DNA of 64,000 bases. Origin: Sistotremastrum niveocremeum HHB9708. Taxonomy: Eukaryota; Basidiomycota; Agaricomycetes; Sistotremastrales; Sistotremastraceae. This document shows, in pieces, positions 46,610 to 58,772 of this stretch. The notes beneath the pieces were generated by a model. The model had not been told where the DNA came from and made no database searches. It was given only the letters and a program-made list of their open reading frames with translations. The translations under genes were made by a program, and so were the position numbers. The DNA is taken from the NCBI GenBank assembly GCA_001630475.1, contig KV419433.1, positions 111,026 to 175,025 on the forward strand, written 5' to 3'. Each line of letters starts with the position of its first letter. Position 1 is the stretch's first letter.

Positions 46610-47957
46610 TTACGCCACCTGAATTGTTGGATCCTCACTCCAAGATACACCACTCTTTTCTAAGGTATCTGAGTTCCAAGGACGAGACCGTGAAGCCTCT
46701 GCAGTTTTTGTTTCTGAGGACCGGAGCGATGTAGGGCCATTGCGGAACAGTCGGTACCAAATCATCAATATATCCTGATCGAAAGTTCGCCCACATGAGC
46801 AACGGTACAGAGACGATTTGAACAGAGACGCACTTTTTGAGAGGCAAAAATGAGGAAAACAGATAACGGCACTGTATCTTCCAAATAAGTGATTTTGAAG
46901 ACATTTCTGATGCTTCTTTGAACTGACCTATTGATCAGAAGCTGATTGCGGTCTGTGTAGTTCCAACGACCTTGACCATCGTCCCGGTATTTAGCAGCAA
47001 TCTTTTGGAACATTGAATAAGGGCTTGCGGAGAGAAAATATCAAATACCCAAGAAGTTGCCATAGGTTGAATATCGAGATACGAAGAATCTGGGAAGTAT
47101 CCAGCAAGGACCTGATACCCAGTTTTCGTGAGGCTTTGCGTCGCTTGAACGAAACGATAAGGAGTGCCGCTGTAATTCGTCATATGACTTCAGACAACGT
47201 TATATATAGTACTAATGCGTCAGGAGTACCTTGACATATTATAGTCGCCGACGTTAGAAGGATCATGTTCAGATTCATGATTACGGAACTACGAGGTGGT
47301 CAGTGAGGCTGCTTGAGCTGAACCACGATTTCTTTTCAAGTGTTATCACTTATGATGCAGAAGAGGGCATAATCCAGCCGAATGACCTTCTCAGGCGATA
47401 CAAGTCCAAGCTGAATGGATGATAAATGTTATGAGACGAGAGCGAGGTAGGTAAATATACTGTAGCTCACAATGAAAGCACACACCGAGATGATCAAATA
47501 GCTGAAATAAGGAAGAGTTCGGACCTGAACGAAGATGATCAAGCTGGATTCATGTCGGAAAAGCGGCGTACACACTATAAGATAGCAAACTCGAATTGAT
47601 CGGGAGTGCGGAGAATTGAGTGGGCCTTGAATAGCAGATTTCAAGGTCTAGACAGAGCGTCAATTGTACTCACTTCGACGTGCTTACGAACGACGTTATA
47701 TTACTAACCTCATAGACAAGTAGAAAGGACGAAAGGATAAATCTGGCGACCAAAAGTCATGATACCGATACCGACGAAGTGAAATTTGAAGACTGACGCA
47801 GAGCCGTTTCCATATTTGAGAGCGGCTTGCACCAGGCATTGCGAATAAGAGGGATTCACCCTCATATATTCACCGCTATAGAACCTAGAAGACACGATTG
47901 ATATCTCATATCAGTACCGTTCGCCGCGGAGGTCTAAATATCACGTACAGTATTAGC
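46610..47957 (-). pseudogene. Seven-helix gene, 5'-truncated and stop-containing (copy F)
   Basis: Exons 2 to 11 are present in order (exon 2 from 47884, exon 11 from 46775), close to copy C and copy G. Exon 1, which encodes helices 1 and 2, is missing: only its last bases and the GTACGTGAT donor remain near 47950, and unrelated spacer repeat begins at about 47958. Exon 9 has TGA where copy C has TTA (AGC TTC TGA). Exon 11 has one extra base near 46740 compared with copy G, which shifts the tail and ends it at 46635. Three independent lesions make it a clear pseudogene. Confidence 0.88.
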
Positions 47958-48676
47958 CTTGGCTTGAGAGTCAAGATGCCGAAGCCGGCAAGAGTCGGCG
48001 TTACCCGACTATATCCGTGTCATCCGAGTCGCATGCCATGATGAGTCTGCACAGCGTTCGACACTTGCCGTTGGACGACCTCGAGAACTTCAAGCCAATT
48101 AAATCAGCTCCCTAATCAGTAATACGACGAGCTGAAGTGCCTTCTGTCGAGAGAATCATCATCCGCTCGCTCCCAACCTGTCCACGAACATCAATCAGTC
48201 TTCCATGCGGCCATGCCATCGAACGTGAAGGTTCTGAGCACGCTTTACTCGGGGTAATGTGTTGTGTGGCTGAAGTGATCAATCAAGGTCTCAGGAGTGT
48301 GACAGTAGGAGTACCGAGATGAGAGACTGGTTACCTATATTTCTCATTCACGGTTCGTTAAATATTGACTTGTCAATTTTCTTGTTCTCTACAGATTCGT
48401 CCTACCCAGACCATTCCGACCGTGATAGGCCGATCTTCAACGAATGGTTCCCCATATTTCATGCACGACACTTTACCGACATCCCAGGATTCCAGCCTTC
48501 ATGGTTGCAACCGTGAGAGTACCAAAATGATGTCAGGGCAACGTTGCCAAGAGCCTTTTCAGATGTTATGTTACTGACTACCACCCTTAATCGATCAAGT
48601 GACAGTCATCTATCATGATCTGTGACCCTGTCATCGAAACAAGTCCGAATTAACATTTCATCCCCGACATACGAAT
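47958..48676. other. Spacer repeat beyond the truncation point of copy F
   Basis: Matches 46010-46600. No gene is seen. It directly abuts the broken 5' end of copy F. Confidence 0.6.
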
Positions 48677-50190
48677 TTACACAACCCAAATTGTTGTGTC
48701 TTCGCTCCAAGACACACCACTCTTATCCAAGCTATCTGGATTACAAGGATGAGACACCGAAGCCTCTGCAGTCTCTTTCTCGGGGTGTCGGAGCGGTGTA
48801 GGGGTATTGCAGCATATCCGGCACCAGATCATCAATATATCCTGATAATGAAATTTTGAGCAGAGGAGTAACGCAGGGACGAAATGGACAGAGACGCACC
48901 TTCTGGGAAGCAAAAATTAGGAAGACGGATAAGGGGACTGCGTTGTCAATGAGTTACTTGCAAGAACCACACGGGCCGCAAGTCTTCTTTGTGCTCACCG
49001 ACGGATAAGAAGCTCGTCGCGATCAGCGTGTTCCCTACAACATTCACCAGCGCACCCCAATTCAACAGCAACCTACGCGCTGGTTGTTTGGCAACGAGGA
49101 GGAGAGAATGCAATCAACATACCCTATAATTTCCCACAGGTTGAAGATCGATACACGAAGAATTTGAGAATGATCGATTAAGGATCCGATGCCCAATATT
49201 CTGGTAGCTTTTCCACGCCTGTACACAACAGCCAGAAGCAGGACTGGCTCAGAACATGACACGTCAGTGTCCTCAATTGCGGACATGGATGCAGAAATGA
49301 GACCTTGAAATATTATAGTTGCGAGTGCAAGCATTATCATATCAATATATAGGATGGTGGAGCTACGCAGTGATAAGTAGCTTGACATTTGATGGAAGTA
49401 AAGGACTTACAAAAGATCATCATTGACGACGCAGGAGAAGGTATACTTAAGCCGAACGATTTTCTCAGGAGAGGCAAGTCCGACCTTCATAAATAATCAC
49501 ATAATGAAGAGGAGCAGGATGGTAATCGACACCAACGAGGAGTGCGCCGATCAAAAAGATTGCGTAGCTGACATATGGAAGGGACAACAGCTGCCCGAGG
49601 TCAAGAAATTATGTAGTCGAAGAATGAATTTCACGAACGAGGCACTGTCGATTAGGAGAGCGCGGTGGATCTCGGGAGCCAGAAAGTGCATTCCTCCAAG
49701 TCTATCAGTCATATATGATTAGTATTGATGTGAGCCGCCCCAATATCGAAAATCAACGCACCTCATAGACAAGCACGAAAGACGAGAGGATAAATCTATG
49801 CACTCAAGTAAGATCGGAAAACAATGATACATCAAAATACGGCTCACGCGGAGTCATTCCCATGCTTCAGGACAGCCTGCGCTAAACAGTGTGCATACGG
49901 TGGATCGGTACTCATGTATTCTCCTGTGTATAGTCTGACCGAGTTATCGCTTAGCTGCACGACATCGTTGGAACATTGACCTACAGGAGAAGATATCCGG
50001 GAGTCCCGAGAAGAGCCAAAAAGATGAAGTTGTAGAGAACAGGCAATCGTGGGACAAGGGATTTCGACAGCAATAAAGTCATCAACAAGAGGGCAAGCCC
50101 TGCTTGACCGATGAGCAAAAAGGTGAACCACGTAATCTGTACAGCCCGAGGATGCTGTCCCAGTTCTAGGCCGCCTGTGCCATTCATCAT
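48677..50190 (-). CDS. Seven-helix GPCR-like membrane protein, copy G
   Basis: Eleven exons, 324 aa: 50190-49985, 49934-49848, 49795-49762, 49701-49639, 49590-49537, 49484-49411, 49362-49304, 49243-49123, 49072-48999, 48937-48900, 48841-48677. Signature pieces: HPRAVQITWFTFLLIGQAG, QAVLKHGNDSA, SPEKIVRLKYTFSC (family FFC reads FSC), RRGKATRILG, IFNLWEIIG, VPLSVFLIFASQK. The tail (54 aa) starts DILMIWCRICC. ATG 50187 is an alternative start one codon in. Function unknown. Confidence 0.88.
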
Positions 50191-51578
50191 GTCTTCCTGT
50201 TTCTTCGTCGAACGGGCGACTGTTGAACTCGAGGGTACTCAGTTCAGATCCAGCCAGAAGCTACCAGAGCCTAGGAGTGAGAGTCCAATTCGAAGATGAA
50301 GGAGGAGCCTGAGCTCGAGACTCTCTGAGCATGTCTCGCTACAACTCTGCTGATCTGTTCGTGCCGAGTGATTGTCAATTGACTACCTGAGTGTAGCCGT
50401 ACTTCGAAGGTACCTGTGACTCTTTGATGCGGTATGAGAATGTCGTCCGAACTCAATCTATAACAGCACAATCGAGTGGATTATTTGGCTCACCTTGCTA
50501 AGTCTTGACCAGCCAAGTACACCATGCGCAGCATCCGGAAACTACTACGCAGGGTTTCCCTAATGTTTAATTTGAGGTTTGGTTAGAAAGGTTTAGGAAC
50601 CTTGATTGAGACTCAGAAGCAGATAGCTCGTTCCGCTCGTATGGTGAGATGATGCATCGGTGAGTCGATGCAGGATGCAGATCAAAACATGACTTTGATC
50701 AGAGCCTGGATTTACGACCAGTAGGATACAGGTGCGGAAGTCTCCGTTTAGGTCTTGTTTTGGTTGAAAGTTCGGGTTCACTAAGCAGAGTGTTCCTCAA
50801 CCATCTGGCCGCAGTCGAACTCGTCGAGATAACTTGAAGGCAAGCACAGCGACCCAGCGTGCGTTCTGTTGCCGAACTCGGCAGGAGTTCGGGTTACGTA
50901 ACCTCACCCCGCGAGGCTGTGCAAGTGCGAATTGAGAGAGCTACATCAATGCATCAATGCTGGTACCTGCAAGGCTACCTGAGTCAACTAAGGAGTCAAC
51001 AACTTCATCTTCAATTCGATCAAGAAGCCGATGAGGACCGTACGATTCAGGAAACGTATCTAGACTCGCTGACGATTTTCCTTGCAATTTTCCCTGGTCT
51101 CAGTGCGCATCACCTGGCTCGAAACAGCTGGCCATGGTCCACTCGTCGGATATCTGGAATGTTATTTTCGTTCACACAGGAGATCTCGGAGCTCTGAATA
51201 GTTGAGGCACGCTCATTCGAGCGAATGTTCATCAGGTCCCCGTTCCCTGCTTCCATCCCTCGCAAACATCAAACAGCAGTCTCCGCCATCAAGATCATCG
51301 CCGAGATGATATTTAGGCATTCGTTGCACGTGATAGAAATGCGCTATCCATCGCGAGGACTTAATCGTTCAAGTGGAATCAATCAAAGCGACGTCTGCAG
51401 GAGCCTGGTAAGTTACTCAGTTACTGATAGCCATTTTTTGGATTGGCCGACCGCCCTCTTTCATTGTCAGCACCTCCTCGTTGAATGAAGTTCGAGTCGG
51501 TATGTCTTCCACAATGCTGATCTCTGTGATCTTCTCCCATACGCACGACTGCATTGAAGTACTGACTCAAACCAAGCC
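50191..51578. other. Spacer between seven-helix copies G and H
   Basis: No gene supported. Short frames on both strands overlap and none carries family features. Confidence 0.5.
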
Positions 51579-53125
51579 TCAAACTGTTGAGCCCACTAAC
51601 GTCACCGTTTCCACTCCACTATCGCTGATTCTCTTGTCGACATCGTCCTGTATAGCGGATTTCGAGAGACCACGATTGGTTACCAGACCAGTTTTTTCTC
51701 GAAGCTTTTTTGGTCCTCTGAAGCGACATCTGCTACCCCAGTACCCCAGGATATCCTACGAAAATGGTCAACCCTCGGATACCGATTGCAAGCGGAGAAA
51801 TACCCTTTTGGCCCCGAAAATGATACAAACTGTCAAAGGAACTGTTGAAGCAGACACAGTCGCTTGAGAAGTGCGATATAAATAGTCCTTTATCCTTACC
51901 CGTTGCCAAGAACGACGTCCCGATCAACGAGCCACCTACTGCATCTCCTGTTATTTTCGAGCTCAGCACTAAACTGTGAAGTTGCCGGTTATATCTCAGA
52001 ATATTTGGAGATGAATATGCGGAAGTCAATATTACCCAATCAATTCCCAGAGATTGAATATTGAGATCCGAACGATTTGTGATAAATCCAAGGAAGACGT
52101 GACACCCAAACTTCGCGAAGCTTCACGGCGTTTGCGCACGGTGATCAGAAGACCGACTTGATACATATCCAAAAACATCGTCGTTTAGTGCTCACTTCCT
52201 GAGTATCAAGACGAACCTTGACAGACAAGGGTTGCGGCGGCCATCACGCTGACCTCAAGAGTCAATAAGTTACCACTATATAATGTGTGAGTCTCAATCA
52301 ACGACACACTGTCAGGCTTACAACAGATTATCCTGGATAGTACAGAAAAACGAATGAGGTCCTCGAACGACTTTCTCTCGAAATCGAAGTCCGAGCTGCC
52401 GACCTCACGTTCAGATCCATCCATACAGGTTCAAAAGTTGTCATCACGTACCACAGCTGCGGGAATGGCAAATAAAAGCGCGTTAAAGTAGGGTAAAGCA
52501 AGCAGCTAAACAGAGCTAATCAATGGCTGGATATAGACGATTTCTCGATACCCTGGATTTACGCACTGTGACTTGTCGAATGATAGGACGCGAACTTTTC
52601 TTGGGACCTTGTAGAGTATTCAACCAGGTCTACAGATTTTTTTCAGGGGATACTTCATAGCACACAGAAGAAAATACTCACTTCGGAAACTAACAGTAAA
52701 GAGGATACGATAAATCTGAGCAACTCGTTGGGATGAACGCGAAATCCGGTGCGAAGCGGCACAGGGGACTTACGCCGGATCCAGTCCGTGCTTCAAAACT
52801 GCTTGAAGAAAACATTGAATGTATGGTGGATCCGTGTTCATGTATTGTCCTGTGTAAAAGCTATAACACGACACGGATGTCAGTCAAGAAGAGGACCCTT
52901 TGACTCGACCTCGTACAGTATGACATAGACGATGCTTTCGAGGAAGGATAAGAAGACAACGTTGTATAACGACGGTATCCGAGGCTGCGCAGATTTTGAC
53001 AGATAATAAGTGAGCAGAAGAAGGGCAAGACCAGCTTGTGCGACGATCAAGAGAGAAAACCAGACGATTTGAATGGCTCGCGGACGGGATCCCAACGCGA
53101 AACCGTCTACAACGAGGGGCATCAC
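51579..53125 (-). CDS. Seven-helix GPCR-like membrane protein, copy H
   Basis: Eleven exons, 329 aa: 53125-52917, 52860-52774, 52715-52682, 52629-52567, 52505-52452, 52395-52322, 52275-52217, 52156-52036, 51973-51900, 51841-51804, 51755-51579. Signature pieces: RPRAIQIVWFSLLIVAQAG, QAVLKHGLDPA, FREKVVRGPHSFFCTI, KRREASRSLG, IFNLWELIG, VPLTVCIIFGAKR. The 58-aa tail is basic at first (CRFRGPKKLREK) and ends ETVTLVGSTV, shared with the remnant at 43013-43520. Last member of the array at its 5' side in this window. Confidence 0.88.
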
Positions 53126-55000
53126 CTCGTTTGGCCCAATCTATCGAAAAGCAACGCATTAAGAGTCTTTGGATATCTCAGCTAGGTCTGCAAGCGAGCG
53201 GGAGAATCGTACTAGAGTGAGACAGGGTCTCGCGGATGGCATCTCGCAGCGATCCAGAAGATCCATCAATACAATTAGAAGCGGCGCATCATCCATGTGC
53301 TTAACTGAGGCCAGCATTCTGTAGCCCTAGTGACTCGGGGCACTCGATCTGTAATTATGGAAATTCAAATGATCCTTCGTACTAGTAGCTTCAACGATCG
53401 GAAACTGGTGCGGATTGGACGACGAATACCGACATGCTAGAACGATCTCATGGGATTGCTTCCGAGCTACCTGATATGTACACCAACCATGTACTGTTCG
53501 ACGAGGTTTTCAGTACTAAATTTTCCGAACCGCGAGAGCAAAGGTTCGAAAAAGCCTTCGAAAAGGGTTCAGAAATTAACGACCTTCATTGGTTCTCACG
53601 AGACTCTTTGGAGGATTTCGCCGCGAACAAGAAAATATTGACAGTTGAGGTATTGATGACTGAGCTGGAAAGTCGTTGGACTCAATCGAACACCCGGGAA
53701 ACCGCGAGTGAGTGCAGAGCAAGGCAACAACAAGCGTTCCGAAATGCGACTCCGATACTCGGGGAATTCCGCATTCGGCATCTGCTTCGGCAGAGAACGA
53801 CTTGTTTCTTCCCGTCCAAGGCTACATCGACGACGGCAACAGCTTGACGACCTCGAATGATTCAAGTTGACCGCACATCAATATGTCGACTCAATTGATG
53901 GCACGGAATGATGCTTGCAGCCTCACACCGATGATCTCAGATTATCTTGATATCAAGGAAGCGAGCTCGACTCGTCTGCTCGAGCCTCGAGGATTTCTCA
54001 TGACCAAGATTCTATGATTTACCTTGTATTCCTTTGTATTCTTGATGGTTTTGAGCGCGAAACTGGCTGTCGTAATGATTACGGTACGCTGACTGCCTTG
54101 TCCCCATCTTCATCGAAGCTTCACCACCACGTCATCGCCTTAGCCGATCAGGGTCTTGGTACAATCGGCGACCAAAGGCGAAAATAGCTCTCGAGTCGAG
54201 CCTAGTTCTATCAATGCCTTCTTTCTAGGATCAGGCTTGCGCACAGGGAATCACTGGACTTGAGGTCTTTATCTTGCTCGCTCGCTCACTCTGTGGATGC
54301 CGGTTTCCAGCTCATTTTCCAAGAAACTAAAATTCCAAGGAGAGCTTCAAGCTCGACCCGTCTCTTCACTGTTTCCTGTAGACGGTTCTGTTGATCAGAA
54401 GGGATATCGAAGCTAACGGGAAGGGACGAATGCGTCGCTGATGCATTTCAAGACGTTGCGAAGCTCTACTTTTTACCAGGGTCGTGGTTCACGGATCTTC
54501 ATACATCATGCGCCGCCTGTGATCGTCACTTCGCCATCAAATGTACGATTGAATGTTCAAGTCTTCGGGATCGCCCTTGGGCTGGCAACTGATTATCTTC
54601 GATAACGATCGCTTGGTGCCTTCTCCTTGTTCCTCGCTTCCTTTCACCGCTCCATAGCTGTCAATCGTGAACTATGTTACTTTGTAGAAAAGCAAAACCT
54701 TGATGTCTTTCCTAACACCTTCTGTCCAATTCTTCCATCCAACTTTCAAGTACCACGGACGATGATATCGATGACCCCCGGGCTATCAACTTCGCAGGGT
54801 CACGACAGGGGCTGAGGAAGCGAAACCTTAATATAAATAAGCAAGGTACGTGCTTCTCCGCTCCGTCTTACAGCATGCATTCTGAGATGCTTCCTGGAGC
54901 CGTAAGGAACAATGATAATCGATAACCCGCGGGTCATGCTACCGATTTACTGACTCGACTCGCTAACCGCGATCTCAACCAAATAGTTGCAAGCACACTC
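53126..55000. other. Intergenic region beyond the array
   Basis: A 137-codon plus frame at 53434-53847 (starts MLERSHGIASELPDMY, reads NDLHWFSRDSLEDFAANKK) is the only protein-like signal. No domain is recognised and the end looks random, so it is noted rather than called. The rest shows nothing. Confidence 0.4.
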
Positions 55001-55002
55001 GC

Positions 55003-55043
55003 TTATTTGCCGTTTCAAGCAGCAGGGGCCTGCCTGAAACGGC
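55003..55043. other. Perfect 11-bp-stem hairpin
   Basis: TTGCCGTTTCA and TGAAACGGCAA are exact reverse complements. The 17-nt loop itself holds GCAG and CTGC, which can pair. It lies in intergenic DNA with no adjacent ORF. Confidence 0.75.
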
Positions 55044-56209
55044 AACTTTGTGTCGACCCTAGGTTCGTTCCCACGGGCTGGGCTGCGTATTGTGCCCTTA
55101 TTCGAACTTCTAATGTGGGCCGTGTTTCAGCGAAATTAAGTAACCGAGATCTTTGTCCTCGAACTCACTCACACCCTGACTCGGAACTACAAACGATCCC
55201 GGTTCTCGGGTTTTCCGAAATCTACGTACTACGCACTCACCTTGGTACAATATTCTCAATAGACCAGTCAGTTAATCCTCTCGGCTTGCAGAGGTCGGAA
55301 AGAGACCCTGACGCGCAAAATCAGAACAGATCGAGATTCTGGGAGAAAAATATCTCTAACACGTAAATCATGGCGTCGGCTAATGGAACAGCCACGTGCT
55401 GTAAGTTGAAGGTGTTGCCCTGTGGATCGACCCGATAGAACGTCCTCTCCCTCTGCTGCACCATTTTCTTTATTGAAAAAAGCAAAGTGCGAAAAATGTT
55501 GAAATGAATAGAACCAGTATGCTTCTGTTGAGGGGACGCAAGGACAACTCGAGAAAAATTCAGCATCGAACCAGAGCGGCGGTTCGTCGGCCTTTGTCTT
55601 GTTTTCTGGCTTGTTGGTCCGGCGACCAAACACTGCACCACTAATTCTGCCAGGGTCCACTCTTTTCTAGGTTTCGCTCGCCAGTGCGTGCACGACGACG
55701 ACGAGAGCATTCTCATGTACTCTCAGGACTCTTTCAATGAAAAATTTAGGTTGGCCTCCCTTTTCCAACGCACGGGCACGATTTGAGACTTCAACTGTCC
55801 TTTGTCGACGAAATATGGCCAAATTCGTTTCGGTCCCACCTTAATTCTACCTCGCCTTTGTCATTTGCCTCCCACGCCTAGCGGCTAGACTCTTATCTTC
55901 CCCATTCAAAAGTCGCACCTCGCACCTCGCCGCTGGAATTATCCGGAAAAACTCATAAATGCGAAATGAAGGAATGGATGTTTTAGGAACGGGGCCGTTT
56001 CCATGCGAGAACTGGGGGCCTAGTACGGCCGCATGGAGTCATGTTTGTACAAGGGCGTCGCTATTTGACCTTCTTCTCGAACGTTTGTATCCCCCCCGGC
56101 TTTTGTTCTCGCATCTTCAAATATCCCCTCGTCGCTTGGGCTCTCGATACAGCACCCCCAGCTGCTACCTCAGTCATAGCCCTCGAACATCTCGCAACAC
56201 TGCCATCAG
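55044..56209. other. Upstream region of the second zinc-finger gene
   Basis: A 47-codon minus frame (about 55461-55321, starts MVQQRERTFYRVDPQG) could be an exon of a small gene but has no partner. 55700-56200 is C/T-rich on the plus strand, as expected for the 5' flank of the gene starting at 56210. Confidence 0.4.
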
Positions 56210-58271
56210 ATGTCTACTCCCACCTTTGTCCCCAACACCTTCGACGAATGGTCCACCAGTGCCACCAACTATCGGCTCGACGATCTTGACGATCTCGACG
56301 ATTTTCACCACAGCCTCGAGTACAACTCGGCTGACATCCCAGCTCGACTCTTTGCCGCCTTCGGGAACAAAGAATATTGCACGTCGCCGGCCAACCCCAG
56401 CCTTGCGCCTTCGCCTGGCCTCTGGAAAACTCTCAGTCATGGATTTTGTCCTTCACCCTCGGTCGGAATGTTCGAGTATTCGGTACGACATCGATTCTCT
56501 CGTTTCTACATGTACGCTAATGTTATATCTAGGCTTACCCAGTCTACAACAACACTTCTTCATTCATAAATGGGGACCCAAGCAACTTTGGTCCCGTCAT
56601 CACAAATGAGATGGCCTTCTCCGGGGAGGTAAGTAGCTGCTTTACCGATCTGGTGCTTTGACTGATAGAGTGAAGCAGATGTTCAGCTGTTCATCTCCAT
56701 CTGACAGCGCAATGGGATCAGCTTCGCATGCCTACAGTGGTTTCGCCATCGTCGCCAGTATCGCCGGTTCGGATTTCGAGTCTTCCTCCTCGTCATCGTC
56801 TTCATCGTCTTCCTCATCGTCTTACTCTCCGTCGTCGTCGTCATCCTCCCTCTACGCGTCACCGATTTCATCTCCCTCCTCTCATCATCATCATTCTCCC
56901 CTATCTTCTCTCGCGACACAGGCATCGAGTCACCCAGAACCCTTCGCATCTGCCTACGCTATCAACTCTGGTCTTCCAGTGGTTGTCGGAGCTTTCGACG
57001 ACCATCTAGTACCCCAGAGTACGATGCCGACCTCTGGACTCTCGCCAATGGTGCCACCCATGCCCGAGCACGCCAACACCCAGTTCCTCATACCCCTGCT
57101 ATTCGGAGAGTACGGCCCTGGTACCCAAGGCCAGGAATATTATCGACACGATAATACAAGTGCTGGTCGGTGCGCATCAGCTTCTCCTGCCACCATCGCC
57201 TCTCACATCGAAGCCAATCTGTCTTATCCTTCATCCTCTTCTACATCTTCCAGTATCAGCCCATCTTGCATCCCCGGATCCTATCTTGTCTCGACGTCTC
57301 TGTCATCTCCTCATCTCCCCGCTGATGCTCAGTCGAACGAGGCACTTACTCCTTCGTCTCCACAATCCTTGCCTGATCAAGCCAGCGAGGTGTCTGCGCT
57401 CAAGGGAAGAGGTCTCAAGCGCAAGAGATCACCGCAGGATGAGGAGGCAGACGATGCAGATGATGGTTATCCAGATGTTGATCCGGGAGATCCCGAAGCA
57501 TTTGGCGGAGCTTACTCCGGGGCCACCTCGAGCCCCGAGCCCGAGACCGGCGATGACGACGAGGAATATCAGGACGAGAACGAGGCTTCTAGTAGTCGTC
57601 CTTGTCGACCACGCTCACGGAAACGCTCGCGCAGAACTGGTACTCGCTCTTCCTCATCCACCATTCATTCGCATGGTATCCCTCGTTCAGCGAAACGGAT
57701 GACAGAGGACGCGGTAGAAACGGTCGCATCTACTTTCCGCACACGCAACCCGACTATGGACTTCTATGTGTCCCAGTATCTCACTTTCGAGCCCGGCGCA
57801 GATGGTCAAGAGACGTCTTGGGAAGATTTCAGGACAGCCCTGAACAAACATTCTAAACGTCTGGCAGCGATTGGAGATAAGAAGCCAGGACATATGTGTA
57901 CTTATACCCATCCCATCACCGGAGAAATTTGCGATACAAAGTACTCCTCCCACTGCGGTCTTCGACACATGCTAGGCCACCTCGCTCAGTCTCTCGTCAT
58001 CCACCATCATCAACCCGAGGCTCTCGCAGAAGTCGATCCTGAACACGACATCATCGCCCTCTTTAAAAGCTGCCCACGCGCTCTCGAGCACGCCTTGAAA
58101 GACCTTCCCGACTGTCCATTTTGTGTTACCTCGATTTCCCGGAAAGAGAGGTTGCGTCAGCATATCAGGAACATGCATCCGACCCAATTCGGGAGTTGGG
58201 AAAGAACCCAACCTCCTCGGGATCCTCCTGCCAACCCCCGTCCTTCCAAAAGACGCAAGAAGTCAAGCTGA
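56210..58271 (+). CDS. Serine-rich nuclear protein with C-terminal C2H2 zinc finger
   Basis: Three exons give 653 aa: 56210-56482, 56533-56628, 56679-58271. After an Asp-rich N terminus (DDLDDLDD) comes a long Ser/Pro/Thr region with a poly-Ser run, a basic patch (GRGLKRKRS), an acidic patch (DDDEEYQDENE) and a second basic patch (PRSRKRSRR). The C-terminal folded part has CTYTHPITGEIC with LRHMLGH downstream, then CPFCVTSISRKERLRQHIRN with a final MH, a good C2H2 finger. It ends KRRKKSS. The last 160 residues align in pattern with the protein at 4463-6948, so they are paralogues. A regulator of transcription is the likely role; targets unknown. A stop at 58269-58271 ends the frame cleanly. 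Confidence 0.85.
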
Positions 58272-58772
58272 TCTTCTCCCTGCTCACCAGATGGGCCCTG
58301 CCCGTGTACGATATTTGTTGTTCGGGTGTCTGTATTTTTACCGCGTTTTATTATTTCCTTTATTATTTGTGTCTGCACTCTCTGTATCACTGGGCTCGAT
58401 GTATTTGTGTACTTGTGTGTCTGCGACTCCTGTTGTTCCTTTATCCTGTATTCTCTATCTTTTTCTCTCAGCGGCATCCAACACGATTTGCGGCCAACTT
58501 CGAGTTGTCCAACACAGCCGGGAAAATTTTCCCGCGCTGACAAATCACTCCTGCGTTCTGACCGATGACTGTAACGATTGAACCCTAAGGATCTCGAGCC
58601 TGAGTCGAAGACCGACGGACAGCTTGAGGCCTGAACTCCCAACACAATTCAGATTGGCTGTGGATTGCCTGACTCCTGTACGACTGTACGAGCTAGAGGC
58701 AATCAAAGCGTTAGCGAGTAGTTGGTTTATCACGATGCTGAATATCATCCCAGCGATGATCCAGCTGCTCAA
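58272..58772. other. Convergent 3' region
   Basis: T-rich 3' flank between two converging genes (58330-58480 is t-rich with ttatttccttt). No gene. Confidence 0.5.

Noticed and set aside
54060-54110. Possible relic of a seven-helix exon 9 (reads TVIITTASFAL on the minus strand)
   Set aside because: Only about a dozen residues resemble helix 7; no flanking exons or splice sites match.
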